A stretch of DNA of 64,000 bases from Spirosoma sp. KUDC1026 (GTDB lineage: Bacteria; Bacteroidota; Bacteroidia; Cytophagales; Spirosomataceae): assembly GCF_013375035.1 (NCBI RefSeq), contig NZ_CP056032.1, positions 1,410,001 to 1,474,000 of the forward strand, given 5' to 3'. The position numbers and the translations under genes were made by a program. Positions 44,476 to 53,084 of this stretch are shown here, piece by piece; position 1 is the stretch's first letter; each line of letters opens with the position of its first letter. The notes beneath the pieces are model-generated. The model saw only the letters and a program-made list of their open reading frames with translations. It made no database searches and was not told the origin of the DNA.

Positions 44476-44518
44476 CGAGTCCGGAATTTAACAATGCAAG
44501 TATCCGTTCTATTTTTGG

Positions 44519-44526
44519 TAAATTTG
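44519..44526 (+). promoter_or_regulatory. -7 promoter box of the ABC-F gene
   Basis: TAAATTTG, followed 5 bp later by the ATG at 44532; the expected start of transcription is at or near the ATG, so the mRNA may be leaderless. Confidence 0.4.
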
Positions 44527-44531
44527 CCTCC

Positions 44532-46475
44532 ATGATTTCCATCACGAACCTCTCGTACTATCTCGGTAGCCGGGCGCTCTACGAAAATGCGTCGCTGCAT
44601 ATCAAGCCTAACCAGAAAATCGGCCTGATCGGTCTGAACGGAACTGGTAAATCAACGCTGCTTCGAATCATCAACGGGGAGTATCAGCCCGACGGCGGTA
44701 CGATCTCCAAAGCGGGCGACGTAACGATCGGCTTTCTGAACCAGGATTTGCTATCGTACCAGACCGAAGATTCCATTCTGTCGGTGGCGATGCAGGCATT
44801 CGCGCGGCAGAACGAACTGCAAAAACAGATCGACGAGCTGCTGCATGAGATGGAAACCAACTACCGCGATGAACTGGTCGATAAACTCGGCAAGGTGCAG
44901 GAGGAATTCGATGCGCTCGACGGCTATACGGTGCAGTCGAAGGCTGAAGAGATTCTCGAAGGGTTAGGCTTCCCGACGGATGATTTGCACAAACCCCTGA
45001 AAAACTTCTCAGGGGGCTGGCGGATGCGGGTGATGCTGGCCAAACTGCTGCTGCAGAAACCATCATTGCTCATGCTTGATGAGCCAACCAACCACTTGGA
45101 CTTGCCGTCCATTCAGTGGGTAGAAAAATATATTCAGTCGTATGAGGGAGCCGTTATTGTGGTTTCCCACGACCGTGACTTCCTGGATAACGTTATCGAC
45201 GTAACGGTTGAAGTGGCCAACCAGAAACTGAATCCGTACTCTGGTAATTACTCATTCTATCTGGAAGAGAAAGCGCTGCGGAACGAGATTCAGAAAGGAG
45301 CTTACGAAAACCAGCAGGCTAAAATCCGGCAGACGGAGCGGTTTATCGAACGTTTTAAAGCGCAGGCCACCAAAGCAAAGCAAGCACAGAGCCGGGTAAA
45401 ACAACTGGCCCGGCTGGATCGGATTGACGATGTCATCGACGAGAATGCCCGGGTGAATTTCCGGTTTAATTTCTCGACGCAGCCCGGTCGGCACGTACTA
45501 CAGCTTGAAAACGTATCCAAAGCGTACGGCCCGAAACGTATTCTGACGCATACCACCGGCATGCTGGAGCGCGGTGACCATGTGGCCCTGATTGGTGCCA
45601 ACGGGAAAGGTAAATCGACGCTGCTGCGGATTATTGCCGGTACCGAACCCGTCGACGGCGAACGCCGGCTGGGACACAATGTGTCGTTCAGCTTCTACGC
45701 CCAGCACCAACTCGAATCCTTGAGTCTGGAGGATAACCTGGTTGAGGAACTGAAAGCGGCTAATCCAACTAAAACAGAAGCCGAATTGCGGACCGTACTG
45801 GGCTGTTTCCTGTTTACGGGTGACGACGTGTTCAAGAAGATCCGGGTATTATCGGGGGGCGAAAAATCGCGAGTGGCACTGGCAAAGGTACTGCTCTCAC
45901 AGGCCAACTTCCTGCTGCTCGATGAGCCGACCAACCACCTGGACATGCAGTCGGTGAATATCCTGATTCAGGCGCTGCAACAGTATGAAGGCACATACAT
46001 TGTTGTCTCCCACGATCGTTACTTCGTATCGCAGATCGCGAACAAGATCTGGTATATCGAAGAAGAACAGGTGAAGCAATATCCGGGTACGTACGATGAG
46101 TACGAACAATGGCAGGAAGACCGACGCGAACAGGGCTACGTTTCCCCCGCTTCAAAAGTGCAACCTGCTCCGGCTCCTGTGAAAGAAGAAAAACCAGCAG
46201 CGAAGGCATCGGACGACGAACGGCGTGAATGGCAGAAAACGCTCAAGAATCTGACCCGGCAAGCCGAAGAAGCCGAAACGCAGATTGAGCAGCTGGAAGC
46301 GCGCAAGAAGAAAATCGAGGTCGAACTGGCGGATCCTACGACGTACAACGACAGCAAGAAAATGCAGGCCAAGAACGACGAGTACAAGAAAATAGCGAAA
46401 CAGCTTGATCAGCTCCAGTCCGAATGGGAGTCGGCCATGCTGGAAGCCGAAAAATGGGAAAAGAAGCTGGTGTAG
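44532..46475 (+). CDS. ABC-F family ATPase (Uup/EttA type)
   Basis: A 647-residue soluble protein with two ABC ATPase domains. Domain 1: Walker A GLNGTGKST (about 34-42), signature FSGGWRMR, Walker B LLMLDEPTNHLDL. Domain 2: Walker A GANGKGKST, signature LSGGEKSRVALAK, Walker B LLLDEPTNHLDM. Between them lies the interdomain linker with many Arg/Lys (FIERFKAQATKAKQAQSRVKQ), and the C-terminus has a predicted coiled coil (LKNLTRQAEEAETQIEQLEARKK) as in Uup. ABC-F proteins act on ribosomes and on translation stalling; some give antibiotic resistance. Exact type cannot be set from sequence alone. Confidence 0.93.
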   Translation: MISITNLSYYLGSRALYENASLHIKPNQKIGLIGLNGTGKSTLLRIINGEYQPDGGTISKAGDVTIGFLNQDLLSYQTEDSILSVAMQAFARQNELQKQIDELLHEMETNYRDELVDKLGKVQEEFDALDGYTVQSKAEEILEGLGFPTDDLHKPLKNFSGGWRMRVMLAKLLLQKPSLLMLDEPTNHLDLPSIQWVEKYIQSYEGAVIVVSHDRDFLDNVIDVTVEVANQKLNPYSGNYSFYLEEKALRNEIQKGAYENQQAKIRQTERFIERFKAQATKAKQAQSRVKQLARLDRIDDVIDENARVNFRFNFSTQPGRHVLQLENVSKAYGPKRILTHTTGMLERGDHVALIGANGKGKSTLLRIIAGTEPVDGERRLGHNVSFSFYAQHQLESLSLEDNLVEELKAANPTKTEAELRTVLGCFLFTGDDVFKKIRVLSGGEKSRVALAKVLLSQANFLLLDEPTNHLDMQSVNILIQALQQYEGTYIVVSHDRYFVSQIANKIWYIEEEQVKQYPGTYDEYEQWQEDRREQGYVSPASKVQPAPAPVKEEKPAAKASDDERREWQKTLKNLTRQAEEAETQIEQLEARKKKIEVELADPTTYNDSKKMQAKNDEYKKIAKQLDQLQSEWESAMLEAEKWEKKLV

Positions 46476-46498
46476 CGATACATCAATAGGTTATACAA

Positions 46499-46535
46499 AA
46501 CAGCCGGGGTAGATGCCCCGGCTGTTCCGTTTTTA
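46499..46535. terminator. Terminator between the ABC-F gene and the convergent channel gene
   Basis: AACAGCCGGGG, loop TAGATG, CCCCGGCTGTT, followed by CCGTTTTT. Confidence 0.82.
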
Positions 46536-46541
46536 GGCCAG

Positions 46542-47453
46542 TTAGCGTGCTACGCTTCCGAAGCCGTATTTCTGGTCGAACGCCTGCACAACGGTCTTTT
46601 TGATGGTTGTGCAGATGGTTTCCAGCGGCAAATCGTTGGCGTCATCGCCAAATGGGTTCTCAATTTCTTCGGCGATGGTCTCCAGACTGGCCAGGACGTA
46701 GAAAACAAACATCACCAGGGGGACAACCAGATAGTCCAACGTGAAAGCGTAGCCGAAGGGCAGGGTGACGCAGAACGTGAACACAAACTTCTTGATGAAC
46801 GTGCTGTACGAAAAAGGAATAGGGGTGTTCTTGATCCGTTCGCAGGCCCCGCAGATGTCCATCAGGGAAAGGAGTTCCGGGTTGAGCACCAGCATGTGCT
46901 CGGGCAGTAGAATGCCTTGTCGCTGTAAGGTCGCTACCCGCCCAAAAATGGCCGAAGCGATCTGGTTTGGTACGTGGTCGGCAGCGTGCAGATCGGTAAA
47001 ATGAAACGTACTGCTGTCCGCAAATTCGGCTGGATTCGGTCGTTCGCGCAGGTGATTTTTCAGCGCAAAGGCAAAATTGGGAATCATGGTCTGAAAAAAC
47101 TGCCGGTGCTCTGCCTGATCGTCATCGAGTAGTTGATTAATCTTCAGCGCCATATTCCGGCTGTTATTTACCAGTGAGCCCCACAACCGACGCCCCTCCC
47201 ACCAGCGATCGTAGGCCGAGTTGGTCCGGAACACCAGCAACATCGAAATGACGAAACCCAGCAGCGTGTGCATTACCGTAATGTGCCGGAGCGGGGACGT
47301 ATCGTCCAGTTTGAAGACATGAATAATCAGAAAGGCAATCAGGAACGAATAGAAGCCAATCGCAAGCAGGGCTAATGACAACTGGCGCAGGGTGTCGGCC
47401 CGGTTGTAGGTAGTAATGAACCGAAACCAATCTTTTGGGTTATAATCGACCAT
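46542..47453 (-). CDS. Bestrophin-like membrane protein
   Basis: A 303-residue membrane protein of the bestrophin/DUF(RFP-TM) type. These are anion-channel-like proteins in eukaryotes, with bacterial homologues of mostly unknown ion preference. Marks: four main hydrophobic segments (SLALLAIGFYSFLIAFLII, ITVMHTLLGFVISMLLVF, FTFCVTLPFGYAFTLDYLVV, PLVMFVFYVLASLETIA), the family strings NSAYDRWWEGRRLWGSLVN and EEIENPFGDDANDLPLE. I chose the ATG at 47453 (MVDYNPKDW) because the longer upstream version adds non-conserved residues. The family is clear, the transported ion is not. Confidence 0.88.
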   Translation of the reverse strand: MVDYNPKDWFRFITTYNRADTLRQLSLALLAIGFYSFLIAFLIIHVFKLDDTSPLRHITVMHTLLGFVISMLLVFRTNSAYDRWWEGRRLWGSLVNNSRNMALKINQLLDDDQAEHRQFFQTMIPNFAFALKNHLRERPNPAEFADSSTFHFTDLHAADHVPNQIASAIFGRVATLQRQGILLPEHMLVLNPELLSLMDICGACERIKNTPIPFSYSTFIKKFVFTFCVTLPFGYAFTLDYLVVPLVMFVFYVLASLETIAEEIENPFGDDANDLPLETICTTIKKTVVQAFDQKYGFGSVAR

Positions 47454-47586
47454 AGAACAGGTTAGAGTACATAGCCACAATATGTTGTTGCAGCCATAAA
47501 CGAACAGGACAAAGTTACGGCTCTCCAACAACCAGAACGGTTTTCTGTCGTTTATTCAATGTCCCTCTTGTAACTGAGTCTACTAA

Positions 47587-48885
47587 ATGACTGTTTTCCC
47601 GCGATTACTTTTCCTGTTGTTTTTATGGACATCTGCACTGACTGCCGACGCGCAGCAGGTGCAAACGATCGATCAGATTCTTGATCCGAACATCCAGACC
47701 GTACTGCTTTTTCCGGTGGTGAGCGCCAACACCAATGATCCGGCGCTGACGTTGAACCCGCCGGTAATTTCCCTGGATGAGGGCGTACCGCTGCAACTCG
47801 AATTCGACGATCTGACGGCGAACTACCGGTCATTCCGGGCCAAACTGGTGCACTGCAACGCCAACTGGCAGCGTTCGGTCCTGAACGACATTGAGTTTAC
47901 GTATGAATATAACGACAACCCCATCACGGACTATTCGGTGTCGATCAACACTAAGATTCCGTACTACCACTACCGGTTCACGGTGCCCCGAGTAAAACTG
48001 CCGGGGAATTACGTCCTGGTCGTGTACGACGAGCGGAATCGCGACAATATTCTGTTTACGCGCCGGTTTATGACGTACCAGAACCTGGTAAATGTTAATG
48101 CGGGGGTGCGGTTTGCTACCGATCCTGCCCGGCAGTACACGCATCAGCAGATTGACCTGCTGATCAATTACCGGGGGTATCAGGTTGTGTCGCCCCAGGA
48201 TGATTTTAAGGTAGTGATCCGGCAGAACTACCGCGACGACCGGACGATTACGGGCCTGCGCCCAACGAATGTGCAGGTGTTCGATCAGGTGCTTGAATAC
48301 CGGCTGGTCGACCTGAGTAATCTGATGCCAGGCGGCAATGAGTTTCGCTTTTTCGATACCCGGACGGTATTATCCCGCGGCAACTACATTGATCGCGTCG
48401 ACCGGCTGGCCGACCGGAACGTAGCATACGTTCAGGCCGATCTGCCCCGCAGCCGGGGGGCTTACATCCAGAGTGACGATTTTAACGGACAGTTCGTAAT
48501 CGACCAGCGCGAAACGGGCGATGGCGATATCAACGGCGATTATATCGAAACCATATTTACGTTGCGTATTCCCAACCTGACTGGTGCTGACGTATTTGTG
48601 AATGGCGCGTTTAACCTCTGGCGGCTGGACGACCGCAACCGGATGACATTTGATTCCAACGTGGGCGCTTACCGGGCCGCGATTCTGCTCAAGCAAGGGG
48701 TGTACAATTACGACTACGTATCGCAGACGAGTGGTAATCCTGCCAAAACGGATGAAGGCTACATCGAAGGCGATTTTTCGGCCACTGAGAACGATTACGA
48801 GATTCTGATCTATAACCGCCCTCCCGCCGGCCGCGCCGATCAGCTCATCGCCTATCAACGAATAGGGGTGAACAAGCGAAAGTAG
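47587..48885 (+). CDS. DUF5103 protein, type IX secretion system plug-like
   Basis: A 432-residue secreted protein (signal peptide about 1-22, ending TADAQ) with DUF5103. Family marks: VQTIDQILDPNIQTVLLFP at the N-terminus, LVHCNANWQRSVLNDIEFTYEYNDNPI, and RDNILFTRRFMTY. The C-terminal domain includes VFVNGAFNLWRLDDRNRM. The Flavobacterium homologue is the Plug protein that closes the SprA translocon of the type IX secretion system. No other T9SS genes are in the window. The spacer that follows contains inverted-repeat element E. Confidence 0.88.
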   Translation: MTVFPRLLFLLFLWTSALTADAQQVQTIDQILDPNIQTVLLFPVVSANTNDPALTLNPPVISLDEGVPLQLEFDDLTANYRSFRAKLVHCNANWQRSVLNDIEFTYEYNDNPITDYSVSINTKIPYYHYRFTVPRVKLPGNYVLVVYDERNRDNILFTRRFMTYQNLVNVNAGVRFATDPARQYTHQQIDLLINYRGYQVVSPQDDFKVVIRQNYRDDRTITGLRPTNVQVFDQVLEYRLVDLSNLMPGGNEFRFFDTRTVLSRGNYIDRVDRLADRNVAYVQADLPRSRGAYIQSDDFNGQFVIDQRETGDGDINGDYIETIFTLRIPNLTGADVFVNGAFNLWRLDDRNRMTFDSNVGAYRAAILLKQGVYNYDYVSQTSGNPAKTDEGYIEGDFSATENDYEILIYNRPPAGRADQLIAYQRIGVNKRK

Positions 48886-48917
48886 TGGGGAGAGATTAAT
48901 ATGGGAAGAAAAAGAAA

Positions 48918-49008
48918 ATACCAAAGAGATTAAAGAGAAAAGACGTAAGACAAAAGACGCTCCACTTTGGAATCTCTTTTCTCTTACGTCTTTTCTCTTA
49001 CGTCTAGT
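48918..49008. repeat. Purine/pyrimidine inverted-repeat spacer element (E)
   Basis: AGAGATTAAAGAGAAAAGACG... on the left (purine rich), and TCTTTTCTCTTACGTC repeated on the right; the motif AGACGTAAGA occurs on the left and its complement twice on the right. It lies between two convergent genes. Confidence 0.65.
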
Positions 49009-49012
49009 TCAA

Positions 49013-50113
49013 CTAGGCGCTGTGCAGGAACTCCATGATGTCGCCGTCCTGCACGACGTATTCTTTGCCTTCAACGGAGAGTTTACCGGCTTCCCGGACA
49101 CCGGCTTCAGTTTTGAACTGCTCGAAGTCGGCAAGCTTCATCACCTGCGCCCGGATAAACTTCCGCTCAAAGTCGGAGTGAATAACGCCCGCGGCCTGGG
49201 GTGCTTTCCAGCCCCGGTGAATGGTCCACGCCCGAACTTCCTTGACGCCCGCCGTGAAGTACGTAATCAGACCCAACAGTTTGTACGACGCTTTGATCAG
49301 CTTGCTCAGACCCGACTCGGTCAGGCTGTACTCGCCCAGAAACATCTCCCGTTCGTCGGGATCTTCCATTTCAGCGATCTGCGATTCGATGCCTGCGCTG
49401 ATGATGATAACCTCCGCACCCTCGTCTTTGAGAGCCTCGCGCAGAGCGTCAGAATACGCATTGCCGTTTGGCAGTGATCCTTCATCAACGTTGGCGACGT
49501 AAATCACCGGCTTCACCGTCAGCAGCGCAATATCACCAATGGCAGCTTCCTGCTCTTCGGGTGATGCCTGCACCGTACGGGCGCTCTTCCCCGACTCCAG
49601 CGTTGTTTTATACCGCTTCAGAATTTCCAGCTCGGCTTTTGCTTTTGCGTCGCCCACGCGAGCCGCTTTGTCAATGCGCTGAATCTTCTTATCGACAGAT
49701 TCCAGATCTTTCAGCTGAAGCTCCGCGTCGATGATCTCCTTATCGGCAATAGGATTGACCTTCCCTTCGACGTGAACGATATTGTCATCCTCAAAGCACC
49801 GGATCACGTGCACGATTGCGTCAACTTCGCGGATGTTGGCCAGGAATTTGTTGCCTAGCCCAGCCCCCTGACTCGCGCCTTTCACGAGTCCGGCGATGTC
49901 AACGAACTCGATGATGGTTGGCACCACGCGCTGCGGCTTTACTAGGCCTTCCAGCGCATCAAGTCGTTCGTCGGGAACGGTTACGACCCCCACGTTTGGT
50001 TCTATCGTACAGAACGGGTAGTTAGCCGCTTCGGCTTTTCCGCTCGATATAGCATTAAACAGTGTCGATTTGCCCACGTTCGGTAAACCCACAATTCCAC
50101 ATTGTAAACCCAT
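49013..50113 (-). CDS. ychF: YchF/OLA1 family ATPase
   Basis: A 366-residue P-loop protein of the Obg-like OLA1/YchF family, which prefers ATP over GTP and acts near ribosomes. Marks: P-loop GLPNVGKST (about 8-16), [10 protein letters not shown] (G3), IYVANVDEG (the G4-like motif in which NVDE replaces the GTPase NKxD, the basis for ATP preference), and the C-terminal TGS-like domain ending [16 protein letters not shown]. The whole family layout is standard. The spacer upstream carries octamer element F. Confidence 0.95.
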   Translation of the reverse strand: MGLQCGIVGLPNVGKSTLFNAISSGKAEAANYPFCTIEPNVGVVTVPDERLDALEGLVKPQRVVPTIIEFVDIAGLVKGASQGAGLGNKFLANIREVDAIVHVIRCFEDDNIVHVEGKVNPIADKEIIDAELQLKDLESVDKKIQRIDKAARVGDAKAKAELEILKRYKTTLESGKSARTVQASPEEQEAAIGDIALLTVKPVIYVANVDEGSLPNGNAYSDALREALKDEGAEVIIISAGIESQIAEMEDPDEREMFLGEYSLTESGLSKLIKASYKLLGLITYFTAGVKEVRAWTIHRGWKAPQAAGVIHSDFERKFIRAQVMKLADFEQFKTEAGVREAGKLSVEGKEYVVQDGDIMEFLHSA

Positions 50114-50124
50114 AGTTAATTATA

Positions 50125-50200
50125 AATGAGTGAATAAGTGAATGAGTGAATAGACGTTTGTTGGTATTCACTCATTCACTCATTCACAATTCGCTCATTG
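50125..50200. repeat. Octamer inverted-repeat element in the ychF leader (F)
   Basis: Left arm (50125-50151): AATGAGTGAATAAGTG..., three octamer units. Right arm (50166-50200): ATTCACTCATTCACTC... plus TTCGCTCATT. It begins about 12 bp before the ychF start codon on the minus strand. Confidence 0.85.
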
Positions 50201-50233
50201 ATCTATGCAAAAATACACCCCCGAGGGCGGACC

Positions 50234-50265
50234 GCAAAAAAAGCCTTCGGCAAGAGCCGAGGGCT
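50234..50265 (-). terminator. Terminator of the PUR-domain gene
   Basis: AGCCTTCGGC, loop AAGA, GCCGAGGGCT (one mismatch), followed on the minus strand by TTTTTTTT. It lies about 65 bp after the stop codon at 50331. Confidence 0.75.
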
Positions 50266-50330
50266 GAATGGAAAGCGGGTCCGTTTAGTAAATTAACTAA
50301 CGCGTTGTGTAGAGAAAAAGAAGGAACAAC

Positions 50331-50657
50331 TTACTCCCATTTCAATTCGCTGGCGAAGTCATCGAGCTCATCGCGCTCGCGTTGATCGAACTGGGAGAAA
50401 TCGACATGCGGCATGAGTTCCTGCTTGACATGGTCGACCGTTTCCTGCAGAGCCGCGATGAACTTGCCAAAATCCTCCTTGTAGAGAAACATTTTGTGTT
50501 TTTCGTATACAAACCCCTCGCCCTGAGGATGTCGCCGACTTTCGGTAATGGTCAGGTAATAATCATTAGCCCGTGTAGACTTGACATCGAAGAAGTAAGT
50601 CCGTTTGCCTGCCCGAACTCGTTTTGAGAAGATTTTTGCCTGATCTTTTTCGTCCAC
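50331..50657 (-). CDS. PUR-alpha-like DNA/RNA-binding protein (DUF3276)
   Basis: A 108-residue protein of the PUR family (DUF3276) common in Bacteroidota, related to the eukaryotic PUR-alpha single-strand nucleic acid-binding domain. Marks: IFSKRVRAGKRTYFFDVKST, then YYLTITESRR and KHKMFLYKEDFGKFIAAL, the beta-beta-beta-beta-alpha PUR module. It ends in an acidic tail (ERDELDDFASELKWE). The start is GTG at 50657. Acts as a small nucleic-acid binder; the target is unknown. Confidence 0.9.
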   Translation of the reverse strand: MDEKDQAKIFSKRVRAGKRTYFFDVKSTRANDYYLTITESRRHPQGEGFVYEKHKMFLYKEDFGKFIAALQETVDHVKQELMPHVDFSQFDQRERDELDDFASELKWE

Positions 50658-50805
50658 AATGGGTGAAGTTTAGTGCATTCGCAAACGCTAAAATACGGGC
50701 AATCGTATAAGATTAAAAAGAAAGATTGAACTCTTTTTTGAACAAAAATGATGGCATAAATCCACAAAGCTGTGGAGACCATTCTACACTTTTTTCGATA
50801 AATGC

Positions 50806-50836
50806 TTGGTTATTAGGGCTATCCAATTTATCTTTG
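50806..50836 (+). promoter_or_regulatory. Promoter of the RlpA-like gene
   Basis: TTGG (50806), 20 bp, TATCTTTG (50829-50836): a full match to the Bacteroidota consensus. The leader to the ATG at 50928 would be about 85 nt. Confidence 0.65.
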
Positions 50837-50927
50837 TTTATAGGAATTGCATTTTTTTGGGATTGCAAGTGTGCTAACAGTCTATTGCTCACTTGTTTTT
50901 TGTTCCTCTAACGTAACCAAAAGCTGT

Positions 50928-51368
50928 ATGAGTTTAATCGTATCCCTTATGCTGTTTTTTAACGGCATGAAGTCGGTGGAGGCTCTCCCGAGCCTCATAC
51001 AGAAAGGCAAAGCGTCTTTTTACTCCAAAAAATTCAATGGTCGCAAGACCGCATACGGTGAGCGTGTCGACGCCGAAACACTGGCCGGAGCCCACCGTTC
51101 ATTTCCGAAGAACACCTTGGTCGAAGTTACAAACCTCGACAATCAGCGTTCGGTAATTGTACGAATCAATGACCGTGGTCCTTTCGCCAAAGGCCGCGTT
51201 ATCGATCTGACCCACGCGGCCGCCCGCGCCCTGGGGATGATCTCATCGGGAGTCGCTAATGTGTCGCTCCGGGTTGTTGGAAAAGGGAATGCCGTTGCTC
51301 TGGCCCCCATTGCCAATACATTCGATGCACCTGTCGATTATCAGCCTATGCTACAGCCTGTACTCTAA
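50928..51368 (+). CDS. RlpA-like double-psi beta-barrel protein
   Basis: A 146-residue secreted protein: signal peptide (MSLIVSLMLFFNGMKSVEA) followed by a double-psi beta-barrel of the RlpA type (GKASFYSKKFNGRKTAYGE, LAGAHRSFPKNTLVEVTN, VIVRINDRGPFAKGRVIDLT, AARALGM). RlpA of Pseudomonas is a lytic transglycosylase that cuts peptidoglycan lacking stem peptides. The family's conserved Asp in NDRGPF is present. The SPOR domain is absent, and there is no lipobox Cys. I chose the ATG at 50928 because it starts the signal peptide. Confidence 0.85.
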   Translation: MSLIVSLMLFFNGMKSVEALPSLIQKGKASFYSKKFNGRKTAYGERVDAETLAGAHRSFPKNTLVEVTNLDNQRSVIVRINDRGPFAKGRVIDLTHAAARALGMISSGVANVSLRVVGKGNAVALAPIANTFDAPVDYQPMLQPVL

Positions 51369-51392
51369 CGAATACCAGCAGCATCGCGGCAA

Positions 51393-51452
51393 AACCGCTC
51401 AATACGTTCCGGCGTTACGCAATTCTCCGGATGTATTGAGCGGTTCTTTTTT
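51393..51452 (+). terminator. Rho-independent terminator of the RlpA-like gene
   Basis: AACCGCTCAATAC and GTATTGAGCGGTT form a 13-bp stem with a 27-nt loop, followed by CTTTTTTGC. Confidence 0.85.
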
Positions 51453-51496
51453 GCAATACGGTTGACAAAGGGCAAAACTTTGACAACATTTAAAGA

Positions 51497-52408
51497 ATGA
51501 AAGAGCCCTTAAATCTAAGTCAGGTACGTTCGTTCGGGAATGTCGAATTCTTAGCCCGTCAGATGGTCGAAGGATTCATTACGGGGCTGCATAAGTCGCC
51601 GTTCCACGGGTTCTCCGTTGAGTTTGCCGAACACCGTCTGTATAACATGGGCGAAACCACGCGCTACATCGACTGGAAGGTATATGGCAAGACTGAAAAG
51701 CTGTTTGTTAAACGCTACGAGGAGGAAACGAACCTGCGCTGCCACCTGCTGATCGATACGTCGTCGTCGATGTATTACCCGGAAACTGGCTACGGTAAGA
51801 TGACGTTCAGCGTGATGGCGGCCGCCTGTCTGGCTTACATGCTGCAGCGGCAGAAAGACGCCGTGAGCCTGACTACCTTCGCCGATTCAATTGAGGTACA
51901 AACGCCTATTAAGTCGACCCCGTCTCACGTTCATAAGCTTTTCACGCAACTCGATCAGTTGATGCAGCAGCCCAAACCGCTGCGCAAAACGTCGGCGGCT
52001 GAAGTCATTCACCAGGTGGCGGAGAAAATTAATAAGCGCTCGCTGGTTGTCATTTTCAGTGACATGTTCGAGAACGTTGAGAAATCAGACGCGCTTTTCT
52101 CGGCGCTGCAACACCTGCGGCACAATCTGCACGAAGTTCTGATTTTCCACGTAACGGATAAAAAAACCGAAGAAGACTTCGCGTTCGACGAGCGGCCCTA
52201 TGAATTCGTTGACCTGGAAACGGGTGAAATTGTGAAAGCCCAGCCGAACCAAATCCGGGAGACGTACCAGCAGGCTGTAAAATCCTATTTCCAGGATCTG
52301 AAAATGCGTTGCGGTCAATACAAGATCGATTTCATTGAGGCCGACATCGCCCAGGGCTTCGACCAGATACTGACGGCGTACCTGGTTAAGCGAACAAAGA
52401 TGAAATAG
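51497..52408 (+). CDS. DUF58 domain protein (MoxR-associated, vWA-like)
   Basis: A 303-residue soluble protein of the DUF58 family, often encoded near MoxR AAA ATPases. Marks: MVEGFITGLHKSPFHGFSVEF and GETTRYIDWKVYGKTEKLFVK at the N-terminus, then a vWA-like region with the MIDAS sequence LLIDTSSSMYY (D-x-S-x-S), and SLVVIFSDMFENVE. Members are chaperone-like cofactors for assembly of metal enzymes or envelope complexes. No MoxR gene is next to it here. The stop codon is followed by a purine-rich string (52410-52446). Confidence 0.88.
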   Translation: MKEPLNLSQVRSFGNVEFLARQMVEGFITGLHKSPFHGFSVEFAEHRLYNMGETTRYIDWKVYGKTEKLFVKRYEEETNLRCHLLIDTSSSMYYPETGYGKMTFSVMAAACLAYMLQRQKDAVSLTTFADSIEVQTPIKSTPSHVHKLFTQLDQLMQQPKPLRKTSAAEVIHQVAEKINKRSLVVIFSDMFENVEKSDALFSALQHLRHNLHEVLIFHVTDKKTEEDFAFDERPYEFVDLETGEIVKAQPNQIRETYQQAVKSYFQDLKMRCGQYKIDFIEADIAQGFDQILTAYLVKRTKMK

Positions 52409-52409
52409 G

Positions 52410-52446
52410 AGCAAAGGGAGGAGAGGAGGATGGAGGAAAGGAAGTA
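52410..52446 (+). repeat. Unpaired purine-rich arm after the DUF58 gene
   Basis: GGAGCAAAGGGAGGAGAGG... and GGATGGAGGAAAGGAAG: the same purine-rich unit style as elements A and B but without a facing pyrimidine arm, so it looks like half an element. Confidence 0.5.
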
Positions 52447-52542
52447 AAACCAGAGCACTTTGCTACGTATCAAATGCTTCATAACTCTTTGTTCTATAGC
52501 AGACATTAAAGGGCTTTAGCCCGGCGCCTGAAACACTAGAAA

Positions 52543-53022
52543 ATGGAAAGCGAATTTTATCAATTGTCAGCCCGGACGCCCCAGGGAGCTGAACTGCCCA
52601 TGGCTGATTTCGAAGGAAAGGCGGTGCTGATTGTCAACACGGCTACGAAATGCGGGTTGGCCCCGCAGTTTGAAGGACTGGAGGCTCTACACCAGAAGTA
52701 TAAAGACCGGGGGCTGGTGGTACTTGGCTTCCCCTGCGATCAGTTTCGGGATCAGGAGCCGGAAACTAACGAGACGATGGAGCAGGTCTGTAAGATCAAC
52801 CACGGTGTTACGTTCACGCTAACCCAGAAATGCGACGTGAACGGCCCCAACACGCAACCCGTTTTTAAATACCTGAAAAACGAGTTAGGCGGTTTCCTGA
52901 ATGATGCGATCAAATGGAATTTTACCAAATTTCTGATCGACCGAAGCGGGAAGCCTTACAAGCGATACGCGCCTATTACCAAACCCGAAGCAATCGAGAA
53001 AGATATCCAGAAGCTGCTTTAA
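52543..53022 (+). CDS. Glutathione peroxidase family protein
   Basis: A 159-residue thiol peroxidase of the GPx family. The peroxidatic Cys lies in NTATKCGLAPQFEGL; the Gln and Trp of the catalytic tetrad lie in GFPCDQFRDQEP and IKWNFTKFLI. The second Cys, in LGFPCDQF, is the type used as resolving cysteine in thioredoxin-dependent members, so this enzyme likely reduces hydroperoxides with thioredoxin. Length is normal for bacteria. Cytosolic; no signal peptide. Confidence 0.93.
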   Translation: MESEFYQLSARTPQGAELPMADFEGKAVLIVNTATKCGLAPQFEGLEALHQKYKDRGLVVLGFPCDQFRDQEPETNETMEQVCKINHGVTFTLTQKCDVNGPNTQPVFKYLKNELGGFLNDAIKWNFTKFLIDRSGKPYKRYAPITKPEAIEKDIQKLL

Positions 53023-53047
53023 AGACAACAGTACTGCTTCAATGCGA

Positions 53048-53079
53048 AGAAGGTCTTGGTTCATGAACCAAGACCTTCT
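53048..53079. terminator. Perfect 32-bp palindromic terminator between convergent genes
   Basis: AGAAGGTCTTGGTTC and its complement with no loop bases beyond the AT centre. Confidence 0.85.
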
Positions 53080-53084
53080 CTCGT

